A stretch of DNA of 41,383 nucleotides, from the NCBI GenBank assembly GCA_002699515.1, contig PAAW01000052.1:1-41383 (forward strand), written 5' to 3'. The notes below the pieces were generated by a model. It was not told where the DNA came from, searched no databases, and saw only the letters and a list, made by a program, of their open reading frames with translations. Below are positions 10,440-20,600 of the stretch, piece after piece. Made by a program: the position numbers and the translations under genes. Position 1 is the stretch's first letter. Each line of letters opens with the position of its first letter. Source of the DNA: Methanobacteriota archaeon (GTDB lineage Archaea > Thermoplasmatota > Poseidoniia > Poseidoniales > Poseidoniaceae).

Positions 10440-11381
10440 TTATTTCAAAGGCGGCAATGGGGGCAAGCCTTCAAGAGGCGGTAAATCTGCTAAATCAAGA
10501 GGTGGTAAGCCTTCAAGGGGTGGTAATTGTCCATCAATTAGAGGCAATGGTGGTAAATCTGGCAATTCAAGTTTCTCTTGAACTTTCGAATCTACTTTTC
10601 TAAATCCTTCATCTAATGGAAATCTAAATTTTAACACTTTATTTTCATCAATTCTTACGTAAGTAGCTCCGTATGGCCTACCAGGAGTTACTTTTTCTGG
10701 CTCTGAGAGAACCATTAAGCCATGATCATTACGGGATAAAATAACTGTTAAATCTTCACGTTTATCTTTTTCATTCCACATTCTAGCTTTAGATGCTCTT
10801 ATCTCTGCCATTTGATTACGTCTACGTGCCTCAATTCTTTTACGTATTCTATCATGTACGCTACGTCTTTCTCCAACAGCGTTTACAATTTCAATATCTT
10901 CAATAGAATCTGCATTTACATCAACAACATATTCAGTAGCAACATGATATTCGTCCACTTCTTCTACTATTTCTACGACCTCTATCTCTTCCTCTAAAAC
11001 CAATTCATCATCGGCTTCAGTGCCTATTTCTGCTTGTGCTAAAGCATTTTTGTTTGCAATTTTAGCTAATTTAAGTTCTCTTAACGTAGTAGCATCTTGA
11101 TTTTTCGCTGTGACTGGTTCTGGTAACTCATCATCGTAATCATCATCTAATTCAATATCACTTAAATCCTCGTCAATTAATGTATCTGTAGAAATTTGAG
11201 TTGTTTTTCTACGAATTTGTTTTTGTGGTTTTCCACTAGGAGCAAAGAAAAATAATCCTGCGCAAAGTACTATCCATCCTGCAAATAAATATTTGACATC
11301 ATCCTTCCAGTTTTCTTTGTTTACTAAGAAAAATACCATTGAAAAAATTAATAGAAAAAATAAGAATATTTTCCTTCGCAC
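10440..11381 (-). CDS. Hypothetical membrane protein: N-terminal TM pair, acidic linker, Pro/Leu-rich C-terminal repeat tail
   Basis: IFLFFLLIFSMVFFLV and YLFAGWIVLCAGLFFFA; C-terminus LPPLPLIDGQLPPLEGLPPLDLADLPPLEGLPPLPPLK. Confidence 0.75.
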   Translation of the reverse strand: MRRKIFLFFLLIFSMVFFLVNKENWKDDVKYLFAGWIVLCAGLFFFAPSGKPQKQIRRKTTQISTDTLIDEDLSDIELDDDYDDELPEPVTAKNQDATTLRELKLAKIANKNALAQAEIGTEADDELVLEEEIEVVEIVEEVDEYHVATEYVVDVNADSIEDIEIVNAVGERRSVHDRIRKRIEARRRNQMAEIRASKARMWNEKDKREDLTVILSRNDHGLMVLSEPEKVTPGRPYGATYVRIDENKVLKFRFPLDEGFRKVDSKVQEKLELPDLPPLPLIDGQLPPLEGLPPLDLADLPPLEGLPPLPPLK

Positions 11382-11434
11382 TGCATCGCCCCCTGCTAGG
11401 CCCTATTCACTCAAGGTTTTGACTTTGACGCAAG

Positions 11435-12043
11435 TTAGTTAGTTGTATTATTAAGACTTAATAATACTTCATCCAATGCCTTTTTTCTATGAGAAAAATT
11501 TTCTTTGATACCAATTTCGACTTCGCCAAACGTTAAACCATTAATTGAATTATTTAAATAATCAAATGGAGTAAATATTGGATCATATCCAAATCCATTT
11601 ACCCCTCTGATACTATCAACTAGTTTTCCTGGACAAATTCCACTTCCTCTATGGATTATATTTCCATCCCAAAGACAAGCAGATGCACGAAATGATGCAT
11701 TAAGGGATTCTAAAGAATTAATTAATTTCAATACCCCTTCACAACCTATTTTTTCAAGAACATATGCACTATATACTCCAGGAAACCCTCCCAAAGCATC
11801 GATGAAAAAACCTGAATCTTCAACTAATAGTGCATCACTTTCTTTACCAATACTTTTCAATAACTCAATTCCCTGAGTGATTTTTGCATCTGCAACTTCC
11901 TCTAAAGTGTCACATTGAGGCTCAATAATTTCAGGTATAGTTCCATTAATTACAAACTGTTCGACATTAAAACCTAATGGTGAAAATGCATGTTTTGCTT
12001 CCAATAATTTCCCTTTGTTGCCTGTCATAAACCATAGTTGCAT
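11435..12043 (-). CDS. rdgB: XTP/dITP pyrophosphatase (HAM1/RdgB family)
   Basis: FMTGNKGKLLEAK start, LLVEDSGFFIDALGGFPGVYSAYV, GFGYDPIFTP, SHRKKAL. Confidence 0.95.
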   Translation of the reverse strand: MQLWFMTGNKGKLLEAKHAFSPLGFNVEQFVINGTIPEIIEPQCDTLEEVADAKITQGIELLKSIGKESDALLVEDSGFFIDALGGFPGVYSAYVLEKIGCEGVLKLINSLESLNASFRASACLWDGNIIHRGSGICPGKLVDSIRGVNGFGYDPIFTPFDYLNNSINGLTFGEVEIGIKENFSHRKKALDEVLLSLNNTTN

Positions 12044-12084
12044 TATTAGATGCTAGACAATTAGGCTGATGAATCAACCGATTC

Positions 12085-12507
12085 ATGGAAGAGATTATTG
12101 ATTATCTTATCAAACGCCATATTATGGACCCAAAAGACTTGTTGTTAGTAGCAATCGGAGGTGCTTTAGGTGCATCTCTAAGATATCTTGTGATTCTCTG
12201 GGTTCCAACAGACGGATTCCCATGGTCTACCCTTAGTGTAAATCTAATTGGTTCATTCATTTTAGGAATAGTAATTGGCCTTGGTGCAAATCACTTACTT
12301 GATGAAAAAACAACATTAATGATTGCTACAGGAATTCTTGGATCATTTACTACGATGTCCACATATAGTATAGACACAATTACCTTATGGGAAAATGAAA
12401 AAATACTAGCAATTCTCTATATCTTTACTACTGCAATAATAGGCCCTATTCTTGCATTAATTGGTATGGAAACTGTAAATTCTGGATTAATTTTCAACAA
12501 AAATTAG
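12085..12507 (+). CDS. crcB: Fluoride ion exporter CrcB/FEX family
   Basis: GGALGASLRYL, TLSVNLIGSFILGI, GILGSFTTMSTYS; four TM segments. The start is more likely the internal ATG at 12124 (MDPKDLLLVAIGGALG). Confidence 0.92.
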   Translation: MEEIIDYLIKRHIMDPKDLLLVAIGGALGASLRYLVILWVPTDGFPWSTLSVNLIGSFILGIVIGLGANHLLDEKTTLMIATGILGSFTTMSTYSIDTITLWENEKILAILYIFTTAIIGPILALIGMETVNSGLIFNKN

Positions 12508-13181
12508 TCATGATACCTTACTCTTCCTTTAATTTGTTCAAATCGAGTTATGACTTCTTTAGAAGTCGGTATTGTGCCTCCTGCAAACTCATTAATATCT
12601 GGTTCATCTAAATTCAAATATGATTCTATTATTTGTTCCATAGCATTGGGAAACATTGGATGTGTTGCTTGTAAGCATTCATGTAATACATGAAAATCTA
12701 ATCCATATGGTTCTACTTCGAATGTAGATTGAGATAATCCATAATCAATTAAAGTGATTTTTCCTAATGAATTTAAAATTATATTTGTAGTTGTCAAATC
12801 TCCATGAGTAATGCCACAAAGATGTAATTTTCTCAATAATTTTCCTAAATCAATAAATATTTTTTTGGAATTTTCTAATCTCATTTCAGAATTTAAATTC
12901 TTAACGAGTGGATTACCCTCAACTCTTTCCATATACAAAATACCATCATTTAAGTTTAAATGATAAATTGAAGGGCATGAAAAATTCAATTGTTGTAATT
13001 TTAATAATGTTCTCGCTTCACTTATCAATCTTGATTTAGTTAATCTCAAATCTAATTCTGGATGGCGCCAAGTTCTGGGCCTTCTATGTTTTTTAACTGC
13101 AGACTTCCCCATCCAATAACCACTTGTCACAATTGCTTCTGCACCTTCATGTAATTTTTCTTCTTCAATCCAGACTTGCAA
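12504..13181 (-). CDS. bud32: Bud32/PRPK-type Kae1-associated atypical kinase (stand-alone, not fused to Kae1)
   Basis: EGAEAIVTSGYW, VKKHRRPRTWRHPELDLRLTKSRLISEARTLLK, THGDLTTTNIILN, LIDYGLS; C-terminal R..IKGRVRY. Confidence 0.93.
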   Translation of the reverse strand: MQVWIEEEKLHEGAEAIVTSGYWMGKSAVKKHRRPRTWRHPELDLRLTKSRLISEARTLLKLQQLNFSCPSIYHLNLNDGILYMERVEGNPLVKNLNSEMRLENSKKIFIDLGKLLRKLHLCGITHGDLTTTNIILNSLGKITLIDYGLSQSTFEVEPYGLDFHVLHECLQATHPMFPNAMEQIIESYLNLDEPDINEFAGGTIPTSKEVITRFEQIKGRVRYHD

Positions 13182-13244
13182 ACGGCTTCACCTTGTACAC
13201 CCCTAGAAGCGATGTGTTCAAAGCAATGATGCTTTAGGGTATCA

Positions 13245-14414
13245 TTGAGGATGCATATGGCAATCAGTCTTCCTGTATGTGAAATTGATCCTTTAGAACG
13301 GAGTAGAGGATTAACGAATAGTGAAATTGATGAAAGAATTTCCTCAGTAAAAAAAAGGTTAGGAGAAAAACTATTAATTTTAGGACACCATTATCAAAGA
13401 GACTCTATTATTCAACATACTGATTTAATTGGGGATTCTTTTTTATTATCTAAAATGGCTGCGGATTCAGATAGTGAATTTATTGTTTTTTGTGGAGTAC
13501 ATTTTATGGCAGAAAGTGCTGATATATTGACTAATGACGCTCAAAAGGTGATTTTACCAAATCTTAGAGCTGGTTGCTCTATGGCAGACATGGCAAATTT
13601 GAAAGACGTTACGGAATGTTGGAATTCATTAATTGAGAAATTTGACCTTCTTGACCCAATTGATAGAAAGGATCCTAATTTACCAGCAGCTGAAAATGAA
13701 AATTATTTGATTCCTATTACTTACATGAATTCCAGTGCTTCATTAAAGGCATTTGTTGGTTCTCATGGAGGTGTTGTATGTACATCATCCAATGCAGAAG
13801 GAGTATTAAAATGGGCATTTAAACGGGCAGGTGAAAATGGAAAAGTTCTATTCTTTCCTGACCAGCATTTGGGAAGAAATACGGGATTAGCAATGGGTTT
13901 ATCTCTTGAAGAGATGGCAACATGGACTCCAAATGATGAGCCTGAATGGAATGCTTTGGATAAATCAAAAATCATACTTTGGCATGGTTATTGTTCAGTA
14001 CATAGAAGATTTTCAACTACTCAAATTACAGAATTTCGGGAACAGTTTCCTGATGGTCTTGTTGTAGTACATCCCGAATGTAAAACGGATGTAGTAAATG
14101 CGGCTGATGCAACAGGAAGTACTGAATTCATACGAAATTATGTAAAAAATGCACCAGAGGGCGCAAATATAGGTGTGGGTACCGAAATAAATATGGTTCA
14201 AAGATTAAATGAAGAATATAAAAATAAAGAGATTTCCTGTCTTGATCCGTCAATATGCCCATGCTCGACAATGTATATGATTCACCCAATTTATCTCTTG
14301 GATGTGTTAGAAAGGATAGAATCAGAAGAAATTCCAAATCAAATTATTGTTCCTGATGATGAAAAAATATCTGCATCTATTGCACTTAATAGAATGTTGA
14401 GTATTCTGAAATAA
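13245..14414 (+). CDS. nadA: Quinolinate synthase
   Basis: ILGHHYQRDSI, VFCGVHFMAESADIL, AGCSMADM, HGYCSVHRRF, PEC, CPCSTMYMIHP. The start may be a few residues downstream. Confidence 0.95.
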   Translation: MRMHMAISLPVCEIDPLERSRGLTNSEIDERISSVKKRLGEKLLILGHHYQRDSIIQHTDLIGDSFLLSKMAADSDSEFIVFCGVHFMAESADILTNDAQKVILPNLRAGCSMADMANLKDVTECWNSLIEKFDLLDPIDRKDPNLPAAENENYLIPITYMNSSASLKAFVGSHGGVVCTSSNAEGVLKWAFKRAGENGKVLFFPDQHLGRNTGLAMGLSLEEMATWTPNDEPEWNALDKSKIILWHGYCSVHRRFSTTQITEFREQFPDGLVVVHPECKTDVVNAADATGSTEFIRNYVKNAPEGANIGVGTEINMVQRLNEEYKNKEISCLDPSICPCSTMYMIHPIYLLDVLERIESEEIPNQIIVPDDEKISASIALNRMLSILK

Positions 14415-14416
14415 TT

Positions 14417-14776
14417 TTACCAAGCACCATGAACATATGGCTTACCATCATCAGGATTCTCGTTTTTACAAAGCCTATACAATCGTTCAAATGTAAATAT
14501 TCCACTATTACATCCTTGGGGAAATTCGAACTTTAATGCATAACTACCAACTTTACTTACTTGTGGTTTTTCAAATGAAATTACTTCTATCTTTGAAGTT
14601 AATTCTGAAGCTGTATTTTCATCATCTCGTGATGGAGAACATTTTGCACATGGACACCAATATAAAAGCGTCTTATAGCTAAGTTCAAACTCATGATTAT
14701 CAGACCAAGTCAACAACATACTTTCTGCCTTTCTTTCTAAACGATTTAACTTTGGTATTTCAACAATTTTAGACAT
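14417..14776 (-). CDS. DUF971 (GBBH-like N-terminal domain) protein
   Basis: LLTWSDNHEFELSYKTLLYWCPCAKC...YALKFEFPQGCNSGIFTFERLYRLC matches the DUF971 layout; adjacent to the Mrp/NBP35 gene. Confidence 0.85.
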   Translation of the reverse strand: MSKIVEIPKLNRLERKAESMLLTWSDNHEFELSYKTLLYWCPCAKCSPSRDDENTASELTSKIEVISFEKPQVSKVGSYALKFEFPQGCNSGIFTFERLYRLCKNENPDDGKPYVHGAW

Positions 14777-14786
14777 GAAAACACTC

Positions 14787-15824
14787 TCAAATAATTTCTA
14801 ATTCTGTATCAGAATCTCCAGAAGTTAAAATTTCCCTAAGTTTTTTTACCACTCCATCAAAAGCAATTGCAGAAATTCCCTCAGGTTCTGAAACAATTCT
14901 GTGTACTCCATCATCTCCACTTCTTACAATTCCAGGATCAAAGGGTATTTTTCCTAAAAATGGTACTGAATAATCCTGAGATGCCTTTTTCCCACCACCG
15001 ATTTTGAAGATATCCAAGGAGACGCCCCAATTCCCATTATCATCTGTAATTACCTCGTGAACCTTTCCACCAGGACCATTTACCTTCAAAGTCGTATTTT
15101 TCAACATATTTCCATCAGCATCTGATACTGTTCCGTTTACTGTATATCCACTCATATTTTCTACAATCCCAAGTACATTCATTTTCAATGATTTGGCAAA
15201 ATTTATTGATTTTCTAGAATCTAATAATGCAATTTCTTGTGGTGTGGTGACGATTACAATCCCATCAATATTTTGTAATGATTGAGCAACCGTTAATGGT
15301 TCATCTGAAGTTCCTGGTGGAAAATCAATTATTAAATAATCTAAATTACCCCATTCTACATCACCAATAAACTGTTGTATTGCTCCTAATTTGATTGGAC
15401 CTCTCCATACAACGGGTGTATCTTCCGCTTCTAATAAAAAGGCCATGGAAATTACTTTGATACCTTCTGGACCAACTGCTGGATGTATTCTTCCTTCATC
15501 TACATGTAATCTATGATTTTCTAAACCAAGCATTTTAGGTACATTTGGTCCAGTAATATCAATATCCATAATCCCTACTTTATTTCCATCTTTAGCTAAT
15601 GATAATGCAAGTCCAGTAGATACTGTAGATTTACCAACTCCTCCTTTTCCAGACATCACCATTATTTTATGCTTGATTGATGAAGACAACTTCTCCATAG
15701 CCATTCTTCTTTTCATTTGACTATATGCTGCTTCCATTTGTTTTTGTTGTTCAGCAGTAGGGTTGTTATCGTTTGAATCTCTATCGGAATCTGAAGGATT
15801 GTGTATTGATAATGGATTCGACAT
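14787..15824 (-). CDS. Mrp/NBP35/ApbC-family P-loop ATPase, cysteine-free, with internal insertion
   Basis: [83 protein letters not shown]. Confidence 0.95.
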   Translation of the reverse strand: MSNPLSIHNPSDSDRDSNDNNPTAEQQKQMEAAYSQMKRRMAMEKLSSSIKHKIMVMSGKGGVGKSTVSTGLALSLAKDGNKVGIMDIDITGPNVPKMLGLENHRLHVDEGRIHPAVGPEGIKVISMAFLLEAEDTPVVWRGPIKLGAIQQFIGDVEWGNLDYLIIDFPPGTSDEPLTVAQSLQNIDGIVIVTTPQEIALLDSRKSINFAKSLKMNVLGIVENMSGYTVNGTVSDADGNMLKNTTLKVNGPGGKVHEVITDDNGNWGVSLDIFKIGGGKKASQDYSVPFLGKIPFDPGIVRSGDDGVHRIVSEPEGISAIAFDGVVKKLREILTSGDSDTELEII

Positions 15825-15849
15825 AATAACTCCTAAAAGTCATATATTT

Positions 15850-16215
15850 TCAATTATCTGCAATAATTACTCTATATGATAAGAAAGAAATGAATAATGG
15901 TACTAATCCAGTAAGAAATAACCAGATTTCAAAATTCATATCATTTACTGCATACCAATAACCAATTGAATAAATTATTGAAAAAAATGTTGATATTTTA
16001 ATGAGATTTAATTTTGTTAAAACCTCGTCTAAATTTGAAAAGTATAATGTCATTAATGTATGAAAATGGCTAAAGAAAAAGATAGCAATAGCGACTAAAT
16101 TGAATAAATTCCAGAAATTTAATGCAGCAAAAACAATGTGTAATAAAAAGAATAACCAGAACATAATTGAGGCAATTATTAATCCTCGGAACTTTGCAAA
16201 TATTGAATCGCTCAC
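15850..16215 (-). CDS. Small integral membrane protein (about 4 TM), unknown function
   Basis: Four hydrophobic segments; intact ORF in the intergenic space between the Mrp and MscS genes, same strand. Confidence 0.7.
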   Translation of the reverse strand: MSDSIFAKFRGLIIASIMFWLFFLLHIVFAALNFWNLFNLVAIAIFFFSHFHTLMTLYFSNLDEVLTKLNLIKISTFFSIIYSIGYWYAVNDMNFEIWLFLTGLVPLFISFLSYRVIIADN

Positions 16216-16250
16216 AATTGATGCTATGTCTAATTTTATTTCAAATTAGG

Positions 16251-17576
16251 TCAATCGTCATCATAATCAAATACTGAAAGTAAATTGTCTAATTCACGTG
16301 CATCGCTCTCTAAAGCTTTACGATCTTTTCCAGTTAATTCTGGATCTTTTAATCTATTTTTGATTAATTCTAATTCTGCCTTAGCATTCTCTCTCTCTTC
16401 ACGTAATTTCTTTTCTTCTTTACCCATTTGTATTCTAGAGATTCTTTGTCGTGATGCTTTTCTCATAGCCTTTTGTTCCTTAGCACGTGGACTTTTCTCT
16501 TCTTCTACAAATGATGGTGCACTCTGTAATTCAATTGCTGTAGGGTAAGGGATTATGATTCCTTCATCTTCAAACCTTTCATCTATACTCTTTAACAACC
16601 AATCTTTAGCAATAAATTCGTCTGTATAATCATCAATCCAAACAAATACTCTGAATGTTTTTGCATAATCTCCAAGTTCAAGTAATAATACCCTCGGAGG
16701 TGGATGTTGCAATGCTTGTGGGCAGTGTCTTGCAATATCTAACAAAGTATATTTTACATGATCAATACTTTCATTATAATCTACTCCAATATCTAAAATT
16801 ATTGATAGACGTCTAGCAATGCCATCTCCTCCCCCTCTTGCATGATTAATGACTGTGGTTTGTACCAAGGTATTATTTGGAATTACAACTAATTTCTCTT
16901 CCCTAGTTAATATTTTAGTTGAAAGAATTCCTACAGATGCTACAGAACCTAACATACCGTCTACTTCAATACGGTCTCCCACTTCAAATGGCCGGTCAAT
17001 TGCAAGCATGAATGAATTAACAATATTACCTAATGTTTGTTGAACTGCTAAACCAATAATTAATGAGAATACTGCTAATGAGGCCAATAATCCCATCAAT
17101 TCAATTCCTATCTCTGATAATGCCAAATATATTGCACCAAACCAAATTACTGCTCTAAATACAAAAGTTAACAGAGGGTTACTACCAGAAACAGTTACAT
17201 TAGATTTATCTGTAAATCTATCCATGACAACAGGGACAAGATGTGCAATTGTTACACTCGCAATACTAGCTGAAATAATGATATATATTGCTGAGAAAAA
17301 AGGCATTAATGTCTCTAAAACACTATTTTGAGTATCTATCCAAACAACTGATAAATTAGTTCCACCGACTAAAACAAAGGAATATAACCTATTTGATATA
17401 GGAACAACAAGCATATCGTCCCATTCATTTTTTGTTTTCTTAACTAACTTAAACCATGGGCGAATTACAGCATATTTTGAAAAGAAAATCGAGAATGTAA
17501 CCAATACTATACAAATACCTATTTTGGGAAATACTCCTAAATCTTCCAATTGGCTCAGCATACTTTCTACTTCCAC
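16251..17576 (-). CDS. MscS-family mechanosensitive ion channel with charged C-terminal extension
   Basis: LGNIVNSFMLAIDRPFEVGDRIEVDGMLGSVASVGILSTKILTREEKLVVIPNNTLVQTTVINHARG; upstream TMs. Confidence 0.95.
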   Translation of the reverse strand: MEVESMLSQLEDLGVFPKIGICIVLVTFSIFFSKYAVIRPWFKLVKKTKNEWDDMLVVPISNRLYSFVLVGGTNLSVVWIDTQNSVLETLMPFFSAIYIIISASIASVTIAHLVPVVMDRFTDKSNVTVSGSNPLLTFVFRAVIWFGAIYLALSEIGIELMGLLASLAVFSLIIGLAVQQTLGNIVNSFMLAIDRPFEVGDRIEVDGMLGSVASVGILSTKILTREEKLVVIPNNTLVQTTVINHARGGGDGIARRLSIILDIGVDYNESIDHVKYTLLDIARHCPQALQHPPPRVLLLELGDYAKTFRVFVWIDDYTDEFIAKDWLLKSIDERFEDEGIIIPYPTAIELQSAPSFVEEEKSPRAKEQKAMRKASRQRISRIQMGKEEKKLREERENAKAELELIKNRLKDPELTGKDRKALESDARELDNLLSVFDYDDD

Positions 17577-17634
17577 TAATTCACCCCCCTAGCATTAACA
17601 ATTAATAATTATCTGAACTTAGTGTATTCTTAGA

Positions 17635-20600
17635 TTATAAATTATTGTCTTCTTCAATAAACATTTTTGCTTGGTTTACCCATTGATCTCTTTTCACTCT
17701 ACCTGGGAAAAATTCAATCGCAACATTGACTTGATCTTCTAATTCTGTATCCATATTAGATACTTGCGAAAATGTATAAATTCCTAAAGCATTTAATTTC
17801 TCTTCTATAAATGGACCTATTCCTTTAGTTCTCTGTAAATCATCTTTATTGAAAATTATAGAACCTGCAGAAATTAATCTTTTTACTCCTGATACTCCTG
17901 TCAAGATATTTCCATCTTTAGCTTTCCACTTAATTGAAATATTTTCACCTGATGAATCATTAATGTAACCTAAACCTTGTTCTGGGAATTTTGATGCATC
18001 TTTTAAGGTGATTGTTTTTGCACCTTTCTCAATTTCGTCAGGAATTTCAGTAGATTCAGAAACACCAAGTTTATCAAAATCAATAAACTCTGCTTTTGCT
18101 TCAACTCTAGCTAATGATGCTTCTTTTTTAGATAATCCTTGTAACTTTTCTTCCATTTCAGCCATCTTTGCAGCCATTTGTGCTTCCATCTCGGCTAATT
18201 TTGATTCTGCATCGGATTCTACCTTCTCTTTTGCTTCCTGTTCTGCTTTCTTAATTCTCTCTTCTATTGCGGCTTTCTCTTCGGCTTCTTTCTTGACTTC
18301 TTCCTTTGCCTTTTCACGTGCCTCATCTTCGGCTTTCTTGATTCTCTCTTCAGTCTCAACTTTTTCTCTTGCTTCACGTTCTACTTTTTCACGCGCTTCG
18401 TCTTCAGCTTTCTTAATTCTAGCTTCTTCCGCAGCTGCTTTTTCCGCAGCTTTTTCCGCAGCTTTTTCAGTTTCGTCTTCGGCATCTGATTCATTGTCTT
18501 CTATTTCTTTTTCAGCCTGTTCAATTGCTTCAGGACTTCCAACAACAGTTACACTCCATGTAACATATACAGATGCATTTCCAATTCTGATATTACCAAT
18601 AAATTCACCATATGGTGTTTGAGTTCCAAATGCTGCTTTGTTATCATTGAATTGTAATCTAAAGACTATGGAACCAAATCCTTCTTCTTCATCATCATCA
18701 TCTTGAACTTCAATAAGATCCATACTAAATCTGTTTTCATTTTCTACAGAATCTAAATCTTCAACTCTTATTTCTGTTCCTAATTGAAGTTTAGTAATTG
18801 TAATTGTTTCTTTGCTTTCAACACTATCTCCCATATTAACCCCTTTAATTGGAGAAAGTACAAACGGTTCTCTTCGTGTTCCTTTTCCAACAGCAACCGC
18901 TGGCTCAAAAGTAGTATTTCCAGGCTGAGGGCCAACATTTACTCCTAAAGCCATTAATACATTATTTCCTTTTTCTCCAGCAAGGAAAACTAAAGGAATT
19001 AATAAGGCTAATAAAAGGAATAATAATGCACAGCACCACCAATAAGTCATAAATTCAAATGTAGATTCTGATTCAACACTGATACAAGTTAATCCTTCTG
19101 GAGGAGTGCTTGCATTACTAAGTGGGTTCGAACCACATGCAATTTCATCTTTATCTAGCCATGTATCATTATCATCATCTAAATCTTCAACTAGTGGAGG
19201 AATAGAGGTTGATGTACCAATTAAAGTATCTGGATCTCCATCGCCATCAGTATCTTTCGATGCTGAGGGATCATTAGGGAATGCATCATTTGCATCAACA
19301 ACCCCATCATCATCACTATCTTGATCTAAAACATCACAAAAGCCATCACCGTCTAAATCTAATGGTGTACTCGTATTATCTAATGGATCTGTACTACAAA
19401 CATCTTCCCATGAATCAATCCATTCATCATTATCATCGTCAGTATCTTCATTATTACCAATTCCGTCATTATCTGTATCAATCCATTCAGTAATATCATA
19501 CGGGAATGCATCTAAATCATCAACCCAACCATCATTATCATCATCTTCATCAAGTGAATCGCATAATCCATCTACATCTTGGTCAGCTGGTTTATCTGCT
19601 GAATTATTACTTGATGTCCCACAAGCATTTTCCATTCCATCAGACCAACCATCTTGATCTGAATCTTGCAATAATGCATCACAAACATCTGGTTCATCGG
19701 GTGAAGAAAATATCGGAATTGATGATTCATTTAATGGATCTGATGAACATAATAATTCTTCTGAATCAATCCATTCATCATTATCATCATCATCATCAAT
19801 TTCATCACAGATAGTGTCTCCATCTGTGTCTGTTGGTTTAATACTACTATTCAATGAATTAGAATTACACAGTGTTTCCATTTCATCTGTCCAACCATCA
19901 CCATCATCGTCATCGTCATAAATATCTGGCACGGTATCCAAATTAGTATCTAGCAATACAGAAATTGTAATCTCAAAGCTTGCTGTGGTCATTGAATTTT
20001 GTGATGTGATTGTGAAAACAGTTGGAGGTAATAATTCAGTAGGCGTACCTGAGATCATGCCCTCAAAATCATTAGAACGTGCAAGATTTATGGCAACTCC
20101 ACTATATTCATTAAATACCAAACCTTCTGGTAATTCTGGGCTAATTTCCCAAGTTAAAATCCCTCCACCTTCTAAAATTGGTTTTTGTGCAGGCATTGGC
20201 ATATTCAATGAAAGTTCCAAATTAATATTTGGATATGCCATAATAATTGGCGCATCATCGAAATCGTCTAGCAAGTCACAAATTCCATCTAAATCTATAT
20301 CCGAAGGATAATCATTAGAATCTAACGGATTATATTGTCCTGGAACTGAACTACATGCAATTTCTTCGGCATCTGTCCAATTATCATTATCATCATCAAT
20401 GTCCATCCAATATTCTGTATTTGTTTCATCTCCATCTGGCTTACCATCTGCATCATAATCTGTTAATACTGCTAAAGATATTGTAAATGAGTCAATTAAT
20501 GATGGATCAATTCCTACTGCTGTAATTGTATACTCAAGTTCAGGTCTAAGTTCTAAAGGAACTCCCCAAATTGCGCCTTCTGATTCACTAAAATACAAAC

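Noticed and set aside
12044-12123. Fluoride riboswitch upstream of crcB
   Set aside because: Leader is very short and lacks the recognisable fluoride-riboswitch pseudoknot consensus; only a simple hairpin is visible.
18008-18622. 204-aa Ser/Ala-rich plus-strand ORF
   Set aside because: Antisense shadow of the Lys/Glu/Ala coiled coil of the giant protein.
19281-19814. His-rich plus-strand ORFs and catcatcat-type microsatellite
   Set aside because: Antisense of Asp-rich TSP3-like repeats in the 4264-aa gene; explained by protein repeats rather than a DNA element.
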